From JBBQXK01 sp038209775 (lineage in GTDB: Bacteria > Pseudomonadota > Alphaproteobacteria > Rhodobacterales > Rhodobacteraceae): a stretch of DNA of 64,000 nt. The position numbers and the translations under genes were made by a program. The notes beneath the pieces were generated by a model. The model did no database searches, had not been told where the DNA came from, and saw only the letters and a list, made by a program, of their open reading frames with translations. Positions 52,203-60,113 of this stretch are shown here, piece after piece; the stretch's first letter is position 1, and the number at the start of each line of letters is the position of its first letter. The stretch is taken from NCBI GenBank assembly GCA_038209775.1, contig JBBQXK010000009.1, positions 1-64,000 on the forward strand, read 5' to 3'.

Positions 52203-52742
52203 TCACTTTGGCCCGATCATCATCACCATCTGCTTGCCTTCAAGGCGCGGCATCGATTCGACCTTGCCGCCATCGCCCACATCGGTGGCGACCCGGTTCA
52301 ACAGTTCCAGACCCAGTTGCTGGTGCGCCATCTCGCGGCCACGAAAGCGCAGGGTGACCTTAACCTTGTCGCCCTCTTCCAGGAACTTCATCACCGAGCG
52401 CATCTTGACGTCATAGTCATGCGTGTCAGTGCCCGGGCGGAACTTGATTTCCTTGATCTCGATGATGTGCTGCTTGCGCCGGGCCTCTGCCTCGCGTTTT
52501 TGCTGCTCATACTTGAACTTGCCGAAGTCCATGATCTTGCACACCGGCGGCTCGGCATTGGGCGATATTTCGACCAGATCAAGCCCGGCCTCTTCGGCCA
52601 TCTGCATCGCCCGGGCGGGTGTGACCACGCCCACATTCTCGCCATCGGCCCCGATCAGGCGAATCTCTGCCCCGCGTATGCGGTCGTTGACGCGGGGGCC
52701 TGTGTCGCGTTGCGGCGGGGCGTTGTGTGGTCTGCGGGCTAT
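52203..52742 (-). CDS. infC: Translation initiation factor IF-3, probable ATA start
   Basis: A 179-residue IF-3. The N-domain begins RVNDRIRGAEIRLIGADGEN and the linker and C-domain include EEAGLDLVEISPNAEPPVCK, IMDFGKFKYEQQK and KFLEEGDKVKVTLRFRGRE. The expected start ARRPHNAPPQRDTGPRVN is preceded by no ATG, GTG or TTG at the right place. Instead an ATA (minus strand, 52742-52740) lies eight bases after AAAGGA. infC is famous for rare AUU/AUC/AUA starts that IF-3 itself discriminates against, giving autoregulation. A distant in-frame ATG would add about 65 unrelated residues. Confidence 0.92.
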   Translation of the reverse strand: MARRPHNAPPQRDTGPRVNDRIRGAEIRLIGADGENVGVVTPARAMQMAEEAGLDLVEISPNAEPPVCKIMDFGKFKYEQQKREAEARRKQHIIEIKEIKFRPGTDTHDYDVKMRSVMKFLEEGDKVKVTLRFRGREMAHQQLGLELLNRVATDVGDGGKVESMPRLEGKQMVMMIGPK

Positions 52743-52923
52743 GGCGCTCGTCCTTTGGTGGTTTCCGTTCTGCGCGCGAATGGTAGTCGCTGGCGGTGCC
52801 AGCTTCAACCACAATCGTGGGGGGAGAGGGGAGGCGGAGGACGCGGCCTTTCCAATGCCGCGTGTTTCTGGCATGCTTGTACACGTTGCCGACATCCTGT
52901 GCGGCGTGTCCCTGGAGACAGTT

Positions 52924-53352
52924 ATGAAGAACGTGATCATCGGCCTTATCCTGATCGTGGCGGCCGGCCTTGGCTACTACCAGTTCAGCTATGCCCCGGC
53001 GCAGAAGGCCGCAGCCGAAGCCGCAAAGGCCGCCATGATGGCCGCAGACGAAGCCGCGGCAAAGGTTGCCGAAGAGGCCGCCGCTGCTGCGAAGGCCGCT
53101 GAAGAGGCTGCTGCCACGGCTGCCGCCGACGCTGCTGCCGCTGCCGACACGGCCACGACGTCGGTCACCGATGCGGCTGCCGCGCTGGATCCGGCGGCGT
53201 TCGATGCGGCCAAGATCACCGCGATGATCGACGGCTCGGCGCTGGACGATGCCACCAAGACCACGCTCAAGGCCGCCGTGACCGCCGCCGCCGGAAATCC
53301 GGCGCTGGTGCAGGGTGCCATCGACCAGGTCAAGGCCGCGATGGGTCTCTGA
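52924..53352 (+). CDS. Membrane-anchored Ala-rich helical protein (short paralogue)
   Basis: A 142-residue protein of unknown function. An N-terminal helix (MKNVIIGLILIVAAGLGYYQ) probably anchors it in the inner membrane. A central alpha-helical part (about 25-75) is made of Ala/Lys/Glu words such as AKVAEEAAAAAKAAEEAAA, as in TolA domain II. The C-terminal 55 residues (LDPAAFDAAKITAMIDGSAL to GAIDQVKAAMGL) are conserved with the next gene. It diverges from infC. The two paralogues arose by tandem duplication. A periplasm-spanning or envelope role is inferred from architecture only. Confidence 0.75.
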   Translation: MKNVIIGLILIVAAGLGYYQFSYAPAQKAAAEAAKAAMMAADEAAAKVAEEAAAAAKAAEEAAATAAADAAAAADTATTSVTDAAAALDPAAFDAAKITAMIDGSALDDATKTTLKAAVTAAAGNPALVQGAIDQVKAAMGL

Positions 53353-53367
53353 TCCGGCGCGTGCTGT

Positions 53368-53398
53368 CTGCCGTGGCCTGCGATGCGGGTCACGGCAG
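53368..53398 (+). terminator. Hairpin after the short Ala-rich gene
   Basis: Arms ctgccgtg (53368-53375) and cacggcag (53391-53398) lie 16 bases after the stop. Only a weak T-rich stretch follows, so partial termination is likely. The remaining 145-base spacer leads to the second paralogue and contains no other clear signal. Confidence 0.5.
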
Positions 53399-53497
53399 GC
53401 TTGCCGATTTTCAAGCCGTCTTTTCAACGCAACACAATTCTGTCATCTAGGCATCGCCGTCGCGCTGTCATGCGGCCCCTGGGGTCTGGAGACTGAC

Positions 53498-54298
53498 ATG
53501 AACAAGAGCTTTATCAGTATCGTCATCATCGTGGTGGCTTTGGGCCTGGGCTATTACCAGTTCAGTGTCGTCCCCGCACAACGCATCGCCGCCGAGGCTG
53601 TCGCGGCGGAACAAGCCGCCAAGAAGGCCGCAGACGACGCCGCTGCCAAAGCCGCAGAAGAGGCTGCCGCCGCCGCCAAGAAGGCCGCAGACGACGCCGC
53701 TGCCAAAGTCGCAGAAGAGGCTGCCGCCGCCGCCAAGGCTGCGGAAGAGGCCGCCGCTGCTGCCAAGGCTGCCGAAGAGGCCGCTGCCGCCAAGGCCGCG
53801 GAAGAGGCCGCCGCTGCTGCAAAAGCCGCCGAGGAAGCCGCCGCTGCCGCCAAGGCTGCCGAAGAGGCCGCTGCCGCCAAGGCCGCAGAAGAAGCCGCCG
53901 CTGCTGCAAAAGCCGCCGAAGATGCCGCCGCCGAAGCGGCTGCGGCCGCTGCCAAGGCAGCCGAGGATGCCGCTGCGCAAGCCGCCGCCGACGCTGCCGC
54001 TGCTGCCGAAGCCGCTGCGGCGGATGCCGCTGCAGCCGCTGCTGCCGAAGCCGCTGCTGCCGAAGCCGCCGCTGCTGAAGCTGCCGCCGGGCAGGCTGTG
54101 ACCGATGCTGCGACTGCCACTGCCGCAGCCCTTGACCCGGCTTCGTTCGATGCGGCTGCGGTGGGCGCGATGATCGACGCCTCGTCCTTGGCCGATGCCC
54201 GCAAGGCCGGGCTGAAATCGGCCATCGCTGCCGCCGGCAGTGACCCGGCGCTGATCACGGCGGTGTTGGCGCAGGTGAAGGCCGCCTTGGGGCTGTAA
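53498..54298 (+). CDS. Membrane-anchored Ala-rich helical protein (long paralogue)
   Basis: A 266-residue paralogue of the preceding gene, starting MNKSFISIVIIVVALGLGYY with the same GLGYYQFS-x4-AQ boundary after the membrane helix. The helical middle is expanded to about 180 residues of KAAEEAAAA-type repeats. The C-terminal domain (LDPASFDAAAVGAMIDASSL to VLAQVKAALGL) closely matches the short paralogue. DNA-level tandem duplications of 54 and 87 bases are visible, so the rod is lengthening by recombination or slippage. A clear intrinsic terminator follows. Function unknown. Confidence 0.78.
   Translation: MNKSFISIVIIVVALGLGYYQFSVVPAQRIAAEAVAAEQAAKKAADDAAAKAAEEAAAAAKKAADDAAAKVAEEAAAAAKAAEEAAAAAKAAEEAAAAKAAEEAAAAAKAAEEAAAAAKAAEEAAAAKAAEEAAAAAKAAEDAAAEAAAAAAKAAEDAAAQAAADAAAAAEAAAADAAAAAAAEAAAAEAAAAEAAAGQAVTDAATATAAALDPASFDAAAVGAMIDASSLADARKAGLKSAIAAAGSDPALITAVLAQVKAALGL
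53621..53938 (+). repeat. Tandem in-frame coding repeats in the long Ala-rich gene
   Basis: A 54-base unit beginning aagaaggccgcagacgacgc repeats at 53621 and 53675 with nearly no change. An 87-base unit beginning caaggctgccgaagaggccg repeats at 53764 and 53851. Both are multiples of three, 18 and 29 codons, so they lengthen the helix without breaking the frame. Confidence 0.75.
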
Positions 54299-54320
54299 TC
54301 CCGGGGCCGAAAAACTCCGA

Positions 54321-54357
54321 CGCCGCGAATGCCGGGGGCGGCTTTCGCGGCGTTTGT
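54321..54357 (+). terminator. Intrinsic terminator after the long Ala-rich gene
   Basis: Arms cgccgcgaa (54321-54329) and ttcgcggcg (54344-54352) pair perfectly around a G-rich loop and are followed by tttgttt, a typical intrinsic terminator. Confidence 0.8.
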
Positions 54358-54408
54358 TTGTGCGGCTGTGATGGACAATGCCGCTGCTGCCGCCTATTCG
54401 GTGATCCC

Positions 54409-54642
54409 ATGACATGGGATGAAGAGATCGACGCCACTGGCCTTTTGTGCCCGCTGCCGGTGCTGCGGGCGCGCAAGCGGTTGCGCGCGATGGGGCCGGG
54501 GCAGGTGCTGCGCCTGATCGCGACCGATCCTGCCGCGGTGATTGACGTGCCGCATTTCTGCGCCGAGGCGGGGCATGCCCTGATCGGCACCGAAGCGGCG
54601 GCTGCGGCACAGGTGTACCTGATCCGCCGCCGCGCCGACTGA
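54409..54642 (+). CDS. tusA: TusA-family sulfur carrier protein
   Basis: A 77-residue protein with the TusA signature CPxP in DATGLLCPLPVLRARKRL, whose Cys carries persulfide. TusA supplies sulfur for tRNA thiolation and affects molybdenum-cofactor and FdhD-dependent enzymes. Its place beside moeA, mobAB and fdhD (convergent, four bases from the moeA stop) fits a sulfur-donor role for this cofactor island. I chose the ATG at 54409, because the longer frame has an unrelated Cys-rich leader. Confidence 0.88.
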   Translation: MTWDEEIDATGLLCPLPVLRARKRLRAMGPGQVLRLIATDPAAVIDVPHFCAEAGHALIGTEAAAAAQVYLIRRRAD

Positions 54643-54646
54643 CCAG

Positions 54647-56785
54647 TCAGCCCGTCAGGCCAAGACCCGCATAAGGCAGGAACTGCACCGGATCGCCGGG
54701 GGCGACGTCGATGGCGTGATCCGGCAGTTCAACCAGTCCGCTGGCCCACGAGAGCCCGGCAATCCGGCCCGACCCTTCGGACCCATAGACCTGCGCGTGG
54801 CCCTGCGCGTCCAGCCGCGCGCGCAGGTATTCGCGGCGGCCAGGCTTTTTCGATTTGGCAAAGGCTGCGGGGACGGTGAACGCCTGCGGTGTTATCCACC
54901 CCCCGCCGGCCATCAACGACAGGGCGGGACGGGCAAAGATCAGCGCGCAAACCAGTGCCGCAACCGGGTTGCCGGGCAGGCCGAACACCGGCACGCCCTG
55001 CCACATGGCAAGCGCCAGCGGGCGCCCCGGTTTCATCGCGATGCGCCAGCTTGACAGGACGCCGCGTTCGCCCAGAAGGCGCGCCACATGATCCTCGTCG
55101 CCCGCCGAGGCCCCGCCCGAGGTGAGAATGGCATCACAACGTGCCGCCCCCCGGTCAAGCGCCGTCGCCAGCCGCTTGCGGTCATCGCGCGCGTGGCCAA
55201 GATCGACCGGGACATGACCCCAGTCGCGCAACAGGGCCAGCAGCATCGGGCGGTTGGCGTCAAAAATCTGATGCGGCAGGGCGGGGGGGGCGGTGATGAT
55301 CTCGTCGCCGGTGGACAGCACACCCACCTTCAGAGGGCAGTGGACCTCAACCGTCGTCACGCCCGTGGCAGCCAGCAGGGCCATGTCGGGGGCGCGCAGC
55401 CGGTGGCCACGGGGCAGAGCGGTGGTGCCCGCCGCTACATCCTCACCGGCGCGGCGGGTGTTGGCGCGGGCGCGCAGCGGGCCGTCGAAGGCGACGGTCT
55501 GGCCATCGGTGGCGGTGTCTTCGTCCAGAACGACGGTATCGACGCCGGGCGGCAGGATCGCGCCGGTCAGGATGCGCAGGGCCGATCCATGCGGCACGCT
55601 GCCCGAAAACGGCGCCCCCGCCGCTGCGCGGCCCGCCATGAGGGGCAGACGCTGGACGCCGTTGTCCGTGGCGGCATGGGCAAAACCATAGCCATCGACG
55701 GCGGCGTTGGCTGCAGGCGGGTTAGCGCGGAGGGCTTTCGCATCGGTCGCAAGAATGCGGCCATGGGCCCGGGCAAGAGGCAGGGTTTCGGTTGGGGCCA
55801 CGACCGACAGTTGCGCGTGCAGGCGGGCGAGGGCGGTATCGACGGGTACCCAGTCGACCCCTTGCGGCATCGCAAAGCAATCGTTGCGCAGGCGCGGCGG
55901 GGTAAGGGGCGCTGTCACAGCCAGGGCCTGCCGCAGGGCTCCGGTATGGCCGGCCCCCAGGATCCAGCCCTGTTCGGCCAGCACATCGGCGGGGGCATCA
56001 GGGGTGAAGAGGGGGGCAAGGGCTGCAGAGCGTTGAAGCCCGGCCAGTGCGTCGGCCAGAAGGCGGACCTGCACGGCGTCCTTGATCGCACCCGGGTTCG
56101 CGGCGATGTGGCGCGTCACCTCGGCGGCAAGGAGCGAGGGGTAGACTTCGGCCAGCACGATGGGGGCCTTGTCCCAACGCTCAAACGGCCAGACGGCGAT
56201 CTGGCCGGGAAAGGCCCGGCGCAGGTGGGCAAGGGCCGCGATGCCGGTCAGGGCCTGACTGCCGACCGAACCGGTGGTGTAGAGTTTCCAGGTGGGTTGG
56301 GCTGATGGCACCAGCACCTCGACCGCGCGGCGTTCGGCAAAGGGATGGCCGTGCCGGTCGCGGCCACGTTCGGGCAGGTCGGGCAGGTTGGGCGTGGCCG
56401 GGCGGCCCCAGAACGGGCCCAGCCCTGGAAACCGCGCATTGATCGCGGCGGCAAGGGCGAAGCGGTTGTTGCGGTTGTCAGGGGCGTCGGTGATATGGTC
56501 GGCGAGCCAGTCCCAGAGCGCAAGCGCCGAAGGCCGGCCGGTCAGGGATGCAGCAAAGCCCGCCGGATAGCCAAAGGGGAAATCCGCGCCGATCAGCAGG
56601 CGTTCATTCCGTGCAAGGGTTTGTGCGACCAGTTCGGTCAGGCGCGCCACCGCATCGGCGCGGGTGCGGTGGTAGGTCTCGGCTTGCCCCGCCACGCCGA
56701 TCCAGATGGCATCGGGCGATGGTTTCGCGGGGGTTGGGGTGCTGGCGGCGGACCAGTCGAGGATGGCGATGTGGTCGAACATCAT
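54647..56785 (-). CDS. moeA: Molybdopterin molybdenumtransferase MoeA with an extra N-terminal domain
   Basis: A 712-residue protein, far longer than the usual 400 for MoeA. Residues 1-310 form a separate domain (MMFDHIAILDWSAASTPTPA, LLIGADFPFGYPAGFAASLT, SVGSQALTGIAALAHLRRAF, VLAEVYPSLLAAEV), which looks like the RNase-H-like DUF429 group but is not securely assigned. Residues 320-712 are MoeA, which inserts molybdate or tungstate into adenylated molybdopterin: MPQGVDWVPVDTALARL, NAAVDGYGFAH, VGVLSTGDEI, ILTSGGASAGDEDHVARLLG, KPGRPLALAMW and FGLPGNPVAALV. The two parts are one continuous frame with no stop between them. Confidence 0.85.
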   Translation of the reverse strand: MMFDHIAILDWSAASTPTPAKPSPDAIWIGVAGQAETYHRTRADAVARLTELVAQTLARNERLLIGADFPFGYPAGFAASLTGRPSALALWDWLADHITDAPDNRNNRFALAAAINARFPGLGPFWGRPATPNLPDLPERGRDRHGHPFAERRAVEVLVPSAQPTWKLYTTGSVGSQALTGIAALAHLRRAFPGQIAVWPFERWDKAPIVLAEVYPSLLAAEVTRHIAANPGAIKDAVQVRLLADALAGLQRSAALAPLFTPDAPADVLAEQGWILGAGHTGALRQALAVTAPLTPPRLRNDCFAMPQGVDWVPVDTALARLHAQLSVVAPTETLPLARAHGRILATDAKALRANPPAANAAVDGYGFAHAATDNGVQRLPLMAGRAAAGAPFSGSVPHGSALRILTGAILPPGVDTVVLDEDTATDGQTVAFDGPLRARANTRRAGEDVAAGTTALPRGHRLRAPDMALLAATGVTTVEVHCPLKVGVLSTGDEIITAPPALPHQIFDANRPMLLALLRDWGHVPVDLGHARDDRKRLATALDRGAARCDAILTSGGASAGDEDHVARLLGERGVLSSWRIAMKPGRPLALAMWQGVPVFGLPGNPVAALVCALIFARPALSLMAGGGWITPQAFTVPAAFAKSKKPGRREYLRARLDAQGHAQVYGSEGSGRIAGLSWASGLVELPDHAIDVAPGDPVQFLPYAGLGLTG

Positions 56786-56810
56786 GCACCGGCCGCGCGG
56801 GTTTGGCGGG

Positions 56811-56871
56811 CAGGAACGGGGGGTTTCACACCCCCCGCACCCCACGTGGGATATTTGTGCAAGGTGAATGG
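56811..56871 (+). repeat. Intergenic repeat family 1 (copy)
   Basis: A gggggt/acccccc-type hairpin is followed by gcaccccacgtgggatattt and gtgcaaggtgaatggg. It lies between mobAB and the moeA-fusion gene, which run in the same direction, so it may cut readthrough. Confidence 0.8.
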
Positions 56872-56882
56872 GCAAGGGGCGT

Positions 56883-57983
56883 TCACAGGCCGACCTTGTC
56901 GCGGATGAAGGCCGCGATGGTGGCGGTGTCGTCAAGGTGGAAGAGGGGGAGGGCGAGGTGGGCGGGTTGGCCGGTCGAGGCCACGGCATGGATGGTGGGG
57001 TTGTCGGGGGCCAGAAGGGGCTCGCCGGTTTCGGGGCGGTGGCATTCGATCTTGGGGTGGGGGTCGGATTTGTAGCCTTCGATCAGGATCAGATCGACGG
57101 GGGACAGGCGGGCCAGGTGATCGGCCAGTGTGGGTTCAGGCGCATCGCGCAGTTCGTGCATCAACGCCCAACGGCTGGGCGAGGACAGGATGACCTGCCG
57201 CGCGCCCGCCGTCCGGTGGCGGAAGCTGTCGGTGCCCGGGTGGTCCGTGTCGGCGGCATGATGCGCGTGCTTGATGGTGGACAGGGTGAGGCCCTGCGCC
57301 GTCATCAGGGTGACCAGCCGTTCGACAAGGCCGGTCTTGCCCGCGTTCTTGGTGCCGGTGATGCCCCAGACGCGCTGTGGGGTCAGCAGGCGTTCGGCGA
57401 GGGCAAGGTCATCGGGGGTGTTGACGTTGAAGAAGGGGTCGGAGGGGGTGGCGTCAAAGATCGCCGTACCGGCCTGATGCGCGTCGGTCCAGCGGATGAT
57501 CTTGCGCAGGCCGCCCTCAAGCGCCGCGCGCAGGTCGTGGCGCAGGGCGGTGGGCCAGAGGCCGAAGGTCGGGTGGCGCTGCAGGGTGCCGGTGGCGTCT
57601 GGGCTGGCGGCGAGGGCGAGGCCGGTGGAGCCTGCGGCGGCTTGAAGGCGGGCAACCAGATCGTCCGGCAGGAACGGTGTGTCGGCGGCGGCGGTGATGA
57701 TGGCCGGGGCACCGAGGGTTGCCGCCCAGTCGAGACCCGCCAGCACGCCCGCAAGGGGGCCGGGCCAGTCGGGCAGGGTATCGGGCAGGACGGGCAGGCC
57801 GAAGGCCGACCATCGCGCGGGGTCGCCGTTGGCGTTGATCGCAAGGGGGCCGCACTGAGGGGCGAGGCGCTGGATGACGTGGGTCATAAGCGTTTGGCCT
57901 GCCAACAGGCGCAGGCCCTTGTCGCCGCCGCCCATCCGGGTGGCGCGGCCGCCGGCAAGGATGACGCCGGGGAGGTCAGTCAT
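56883..57983 (-). CDS. mobAB: MobA-MobB fusion for molybdopterin guanine dinucleotide synthesis
   Basis: A 366-residue two-domain protein. Residues 1-200 are MobA, the GTP:molybdopterin guanylyltransferase (GVILAGGRATRMGGGDKGLR, then DWPGPLAGVLAGLD and ADTPFLPDDLVARL). Residues 205-366 are MobB, a GTP-binding partner (VWGITGTKNAGKTGLVERLV P-loop, STIKHAHH, DLILIEGYKSDPHPKIE). The fusion makes bis-MGD for enzymes such as formate dehydrogenase and DMSO reductase. Its start overlaps the fdhD stop by eight bases, so the two are co-translated. Confidence 0.92.
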   Translation of the reverse strand: MTDLPGVILAGGRATRMGGGDKGLRLLAGQTLMTHVIQRLAPQCGPLAINANGDPARWSAFGLPVLPDTLPDWPGPLAGVLAGLDWAATLGAPAIITAAADTPFLPDDLVARLQAAAGSTGLALAASPDATGTLQRHPTFGLWPTALRHDLRAALEGGLRKIIRWTDAHQAGTAIFDATPSDPFFNVNTPDDLALAERLLTPQRVWGITGTKNAGKTGLVERLVTLMTAQGLTLSTIKHAHHAADTDHPGTDSFRHRTAGARQVILSSPSRWALMHELRDAPEPTLADHLARLSPVDLILIEGYKSDPHPKIECHRPETGEPLLAPDNPTIHAVASTGQPAHLALPLFHLDDTATIAAFIRDKVGL

Positions 57984-58854
57984 CGCCGCCCCCCTTGCGC
58001 CCGGTGCCTCGCCCTTCGGGCTCGACCATCGCTGGATCGGCGTCGCGGATCAGCCGGTCTTCGCCCGAAAGGCAGACGAACCGCTGCCCGCGCATCCGCC
58101 CGATCAGCGTGAGCCCCACCTGCCGGGCGATCTCGACCCCCCAGGCGGTGAAGCCGGAGCGGGAGGCGAGGATGGGGATGCCCATGATCGCAGTCTTGAT
58201 GACCATTTCCGAGGTCAGTCGGCCTGTGGTGTAGAGGATCTTGTCGTGGCCTGCGACGCCATGGCGGAACATGAAGCCCGCGATCTTGTCCACGGCGTTG
58301 TGGCGGCCGACATCCTCCATATAGACCAAGGGCTGGTCCTGATGGCACAGCACCGTGCCGTGGATTGCCCCGGCCGAAAGGTACAGGGACGGCATGGTGT
58401 TGATCCGGTGCGCAAGGGCATAAAGCCAACTGGTGCGCAGGGGGGCGGCGGGCAGGTGCAGCCCCTCCAGCCCCTCCATCATGTCGCCGAACACGGTGCC
58501 CACGGCACAGCCCGAAGTGCGGGTTTTCTTGCGCAGTTTCTCTTCGTACGAGGTTTTGCGGGCGGTTCGGACGATGACGCTTTCGGTCTCGTCGTCATGG
58601 TCGATGGCGGTCACCACGTCGTCCGCCAGAAGCATGCCTTGATTGCGCAGGAACCCGAGCGCAAGGTATTCGGGGTAGTCGCCGATGGTCATGGCGGTGA
58701 CGATTTCCTGCGCGTTCAGATAGATGGTCAGGGGCCGCTCTTCCACCACCGCGATTTCAACTGCTGTCCCGGTGTGGTCAATGCCGGTGACGGGCCGCGA
58801 CAGGCGGGGGTTGCCGGGGTCGGGCAGGATCGGCAGGGGCGGCAGCGGGAGCAT
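57976..58854 (-). CDS. fdhD: Formate dehydrogenase sulfurtransferase FdhD
   Basis: A 292-residue FdhD, which transfers sulfur from a cysteine desulfurase to the Mo/W-bis-MGD cofactor before insertion into formate dehydrogenase. Conserved parts include LTIYLNAQEIVTAMTIGDYP, ALGFLRNQGMLL, MEDVGRHNAVDKIAGFM and ILYTTGRLTSEMVIK. In the usual CxxC region the sequence is RTSGCAVGTVFGD: the first Cys is kept and the second is replaced by Gly. It is co-transcribed with mobAB and diverges from the DUF2478/tup genes. Confidence 0.92.
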   Translation of the reverse strand: MLPLPPLPILPDPGNPRLSRPVTGIDHTGTAVEIAVVEERPLTIYLNAQEIVTAMTIGDYPEYLALGFLRNQGMLLADDVVTAIDHDDETESVIVRTARKTSYEEKLRKKTRTSGCAVGTVFGDMMEGLEGLHLPAAPLRTSWLYALAHRINTMPSLYLSAGAIHGTVLCHQDQPLVYMEDVGRHNAVDKIAGFMFRHGVAGHDKILYTTGRLTSEMVIKTAIMGIPILASRSGFTAWGVEIARQVGLTLIGRMRGQRFVCLSGEDRLIRDADPAMVEPEGRGTGRKGGGDD

Positions 58855-58915
58855 GGGCTTTCCTTTCGCGCCCGCACCTTGTATCCCGCCCCCTGCACAT
58901 TCAAGGGGTGCCGCG

Positions 58916-59416
58916 ATGCTGGGCTATGTGCTGGGCGGGGGGCGGGGCGAGGCGGACCGCGTTCTGGCCGGGGTGGTGGCGCAGTTGGCGGCGCGCGGCT
59001 GGCCGCTGGCGGGGGTGGTGCAGATCAACGTCGATCACGCCGACCCGGGCCGCGCCTGCCACATGGATCTGGAAGTGGTGCAGGGGTTGGGCCGCATCCG
59101 GATCAGTCAGGATCTGGGCGCGATGTCGCGCGGCTGCCGGCTGGACCCGGCGGGGTTGGAAACCGCCGTTGGGCTGGTCGAGGCGGCGTTGGACCGGGGG
59201 CCGCGGTTGTTGATCGTGAACAAGTTCGGCAAGCAAGAGATTGACGGGCGCGGGTTCCGCCCGGTGATCGGGCGCGCGATGGCGGCGGGGGTGCCGGTGC
59301 TGATCGCGGTCAGCGCGGGCAATCTGGATGGATTTCAAGCGTTTGCCGGGGGGCTGGGGCAGGCGCTGCCGCCCGAGGTGGAGCCCGTTCTGGCGTGGTG
59401 CATGGCGCATGGGTGA
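58916..59416 (+). CDS. DUF2478 family protein of molybdate/tungstate loci
   Basis: A 166-residue protein starting MLGYVLGGGRGEADRVLAGV. The words ISQDLGAMSRGCRLDPAGLE and LLIVNKFGKQEIDGRGFRPV match DUF2478, a nucleotide-binding-like family found beside molybdenum ABC transporters. Its biochemical role is unknown. It heads a run with tupB and tupC, overlapping tupB by eight bases, and diverges from fdhD. Confidence 0.8.
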   Translation: MLGYVLGGGRGEADRVLAGVVAQLAARGWPLAGVVQINVDHADPGRACHMDLEVVQGLGRIRISQDLGAMSRGCRLDPAGLETAVGLVEAALDRGPRLLIVNKFGKQEIDGRGFRPVIGRAMAAGVPVLIAVSAGNLDGFQAFAGGLGQALPPEVEPVLAWCMAHG

Positions 59417-60113
59417 CCTTTGGGCGGGGTTGGTGCAGGCGGCGGGGCTGGTTTTTGCGCTGGATGCAGGGCTGGTCGAGATTGCTGCGCTGTCGTTGCG
59501 CGTGACGCTGACGGCGACGGTGATTGCCGCCATGATCGGGTTGCCGCTGGGTGCCTGGCTGGCGATCAGCCGGTTCCGGGGGCGGCGGGTGGCGATTGCC
59601 ACGCTGAACGCGCTGATGGGGTTGCCGCCGGTGGTGGTGGGGCTGGTGGTGTATCTGATGCTGTCACGCTCGGGGTCCTTGGGGGTGCTGGGTCTGTTGT
59701 TCACGCCGACGGCGATGATCGTGGCACAGGTCATCATCATCACGCCGATCATCGCATCGGTCGCGCATCAGGCGATCCGCGAGTTATGGGCGGATTACCA
59801 CGACCTTCTCTTGTCCCTGAACGCGACCCGGATGCAGCGGGTGCAGGCGCTGTTGTGGGATGGGCGCAGGGCGCTGGTGACGGCATCGCTGGCGGGCTTC
59901 GGGCGGGCCATTGGCGAGGTCGGCGCCATCATGATCGTCGGCGGCAACATCGACCATGCGACGCGCGTGCTGACCACGGCGATCGCGCTGGAGACGGGCA
60001 AGGGGAACCTCGCATTGGCGCTGGCACTTGGGTTCGTGCTGATTGGGCTGGCGATGGCGGTGAACATCGGGCTGCACATGCTGTCGCGGACTGAGCGGGG
60101 CAGCCGGTGGTGA
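59409..60113 (+). CDS. tupB: Tungstate ABC importer permease TupB
   Basis: A 234-residue permease with about five helices and the EAA-type loop (LNATRMQRVQALLWDGRRAL) near residue 140, followed by AGFGRAIGEVGAIMIVGGNI. The family members pair with TupA-type binding proteins. It overlaps the neighbours on both sides. Specificity for tungstate rather than molybdate is based on family resemblance and the TupA-like binding protein nearby. Confidence 0.87.
   Translation: MGDLWAGLVQAAGLVFALDAGLVEIAALSLRVTLTATVIAAMIGLPLGAWLAISRFRGRRVAIATLNALMGLPPVVVGLVVYLMLSRSGSLGVLGLLFTPTAMIVAQVIIITPIIASVAHQAIRELWADYHDLLLSLNATRMQRVQALLWDGRRALVTASLAGFGRAIGEVGAIMIVGGNIDHATRVLTTAIALETGKGNLALALALGFVLIGLAMAVNIGLHMLSRTERGSRW

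Noticed and set aside
53621..53938. CRISPR-like repeats
   Set aside because: The repeats are in-frame coding duplications without unique spacers. No regularly spaced palindromic repeats were found anywhere in the window.
53554..54378. Ala/Ser-rich minus-strand frame opposite the long repeat protein
   Set aside because: It is the complement of a GCC/GCT repeat, which is Ala/Ser-coding by construction. The plus-strand protein has a membrane anchor, a ribosome-binding region and a terminator.
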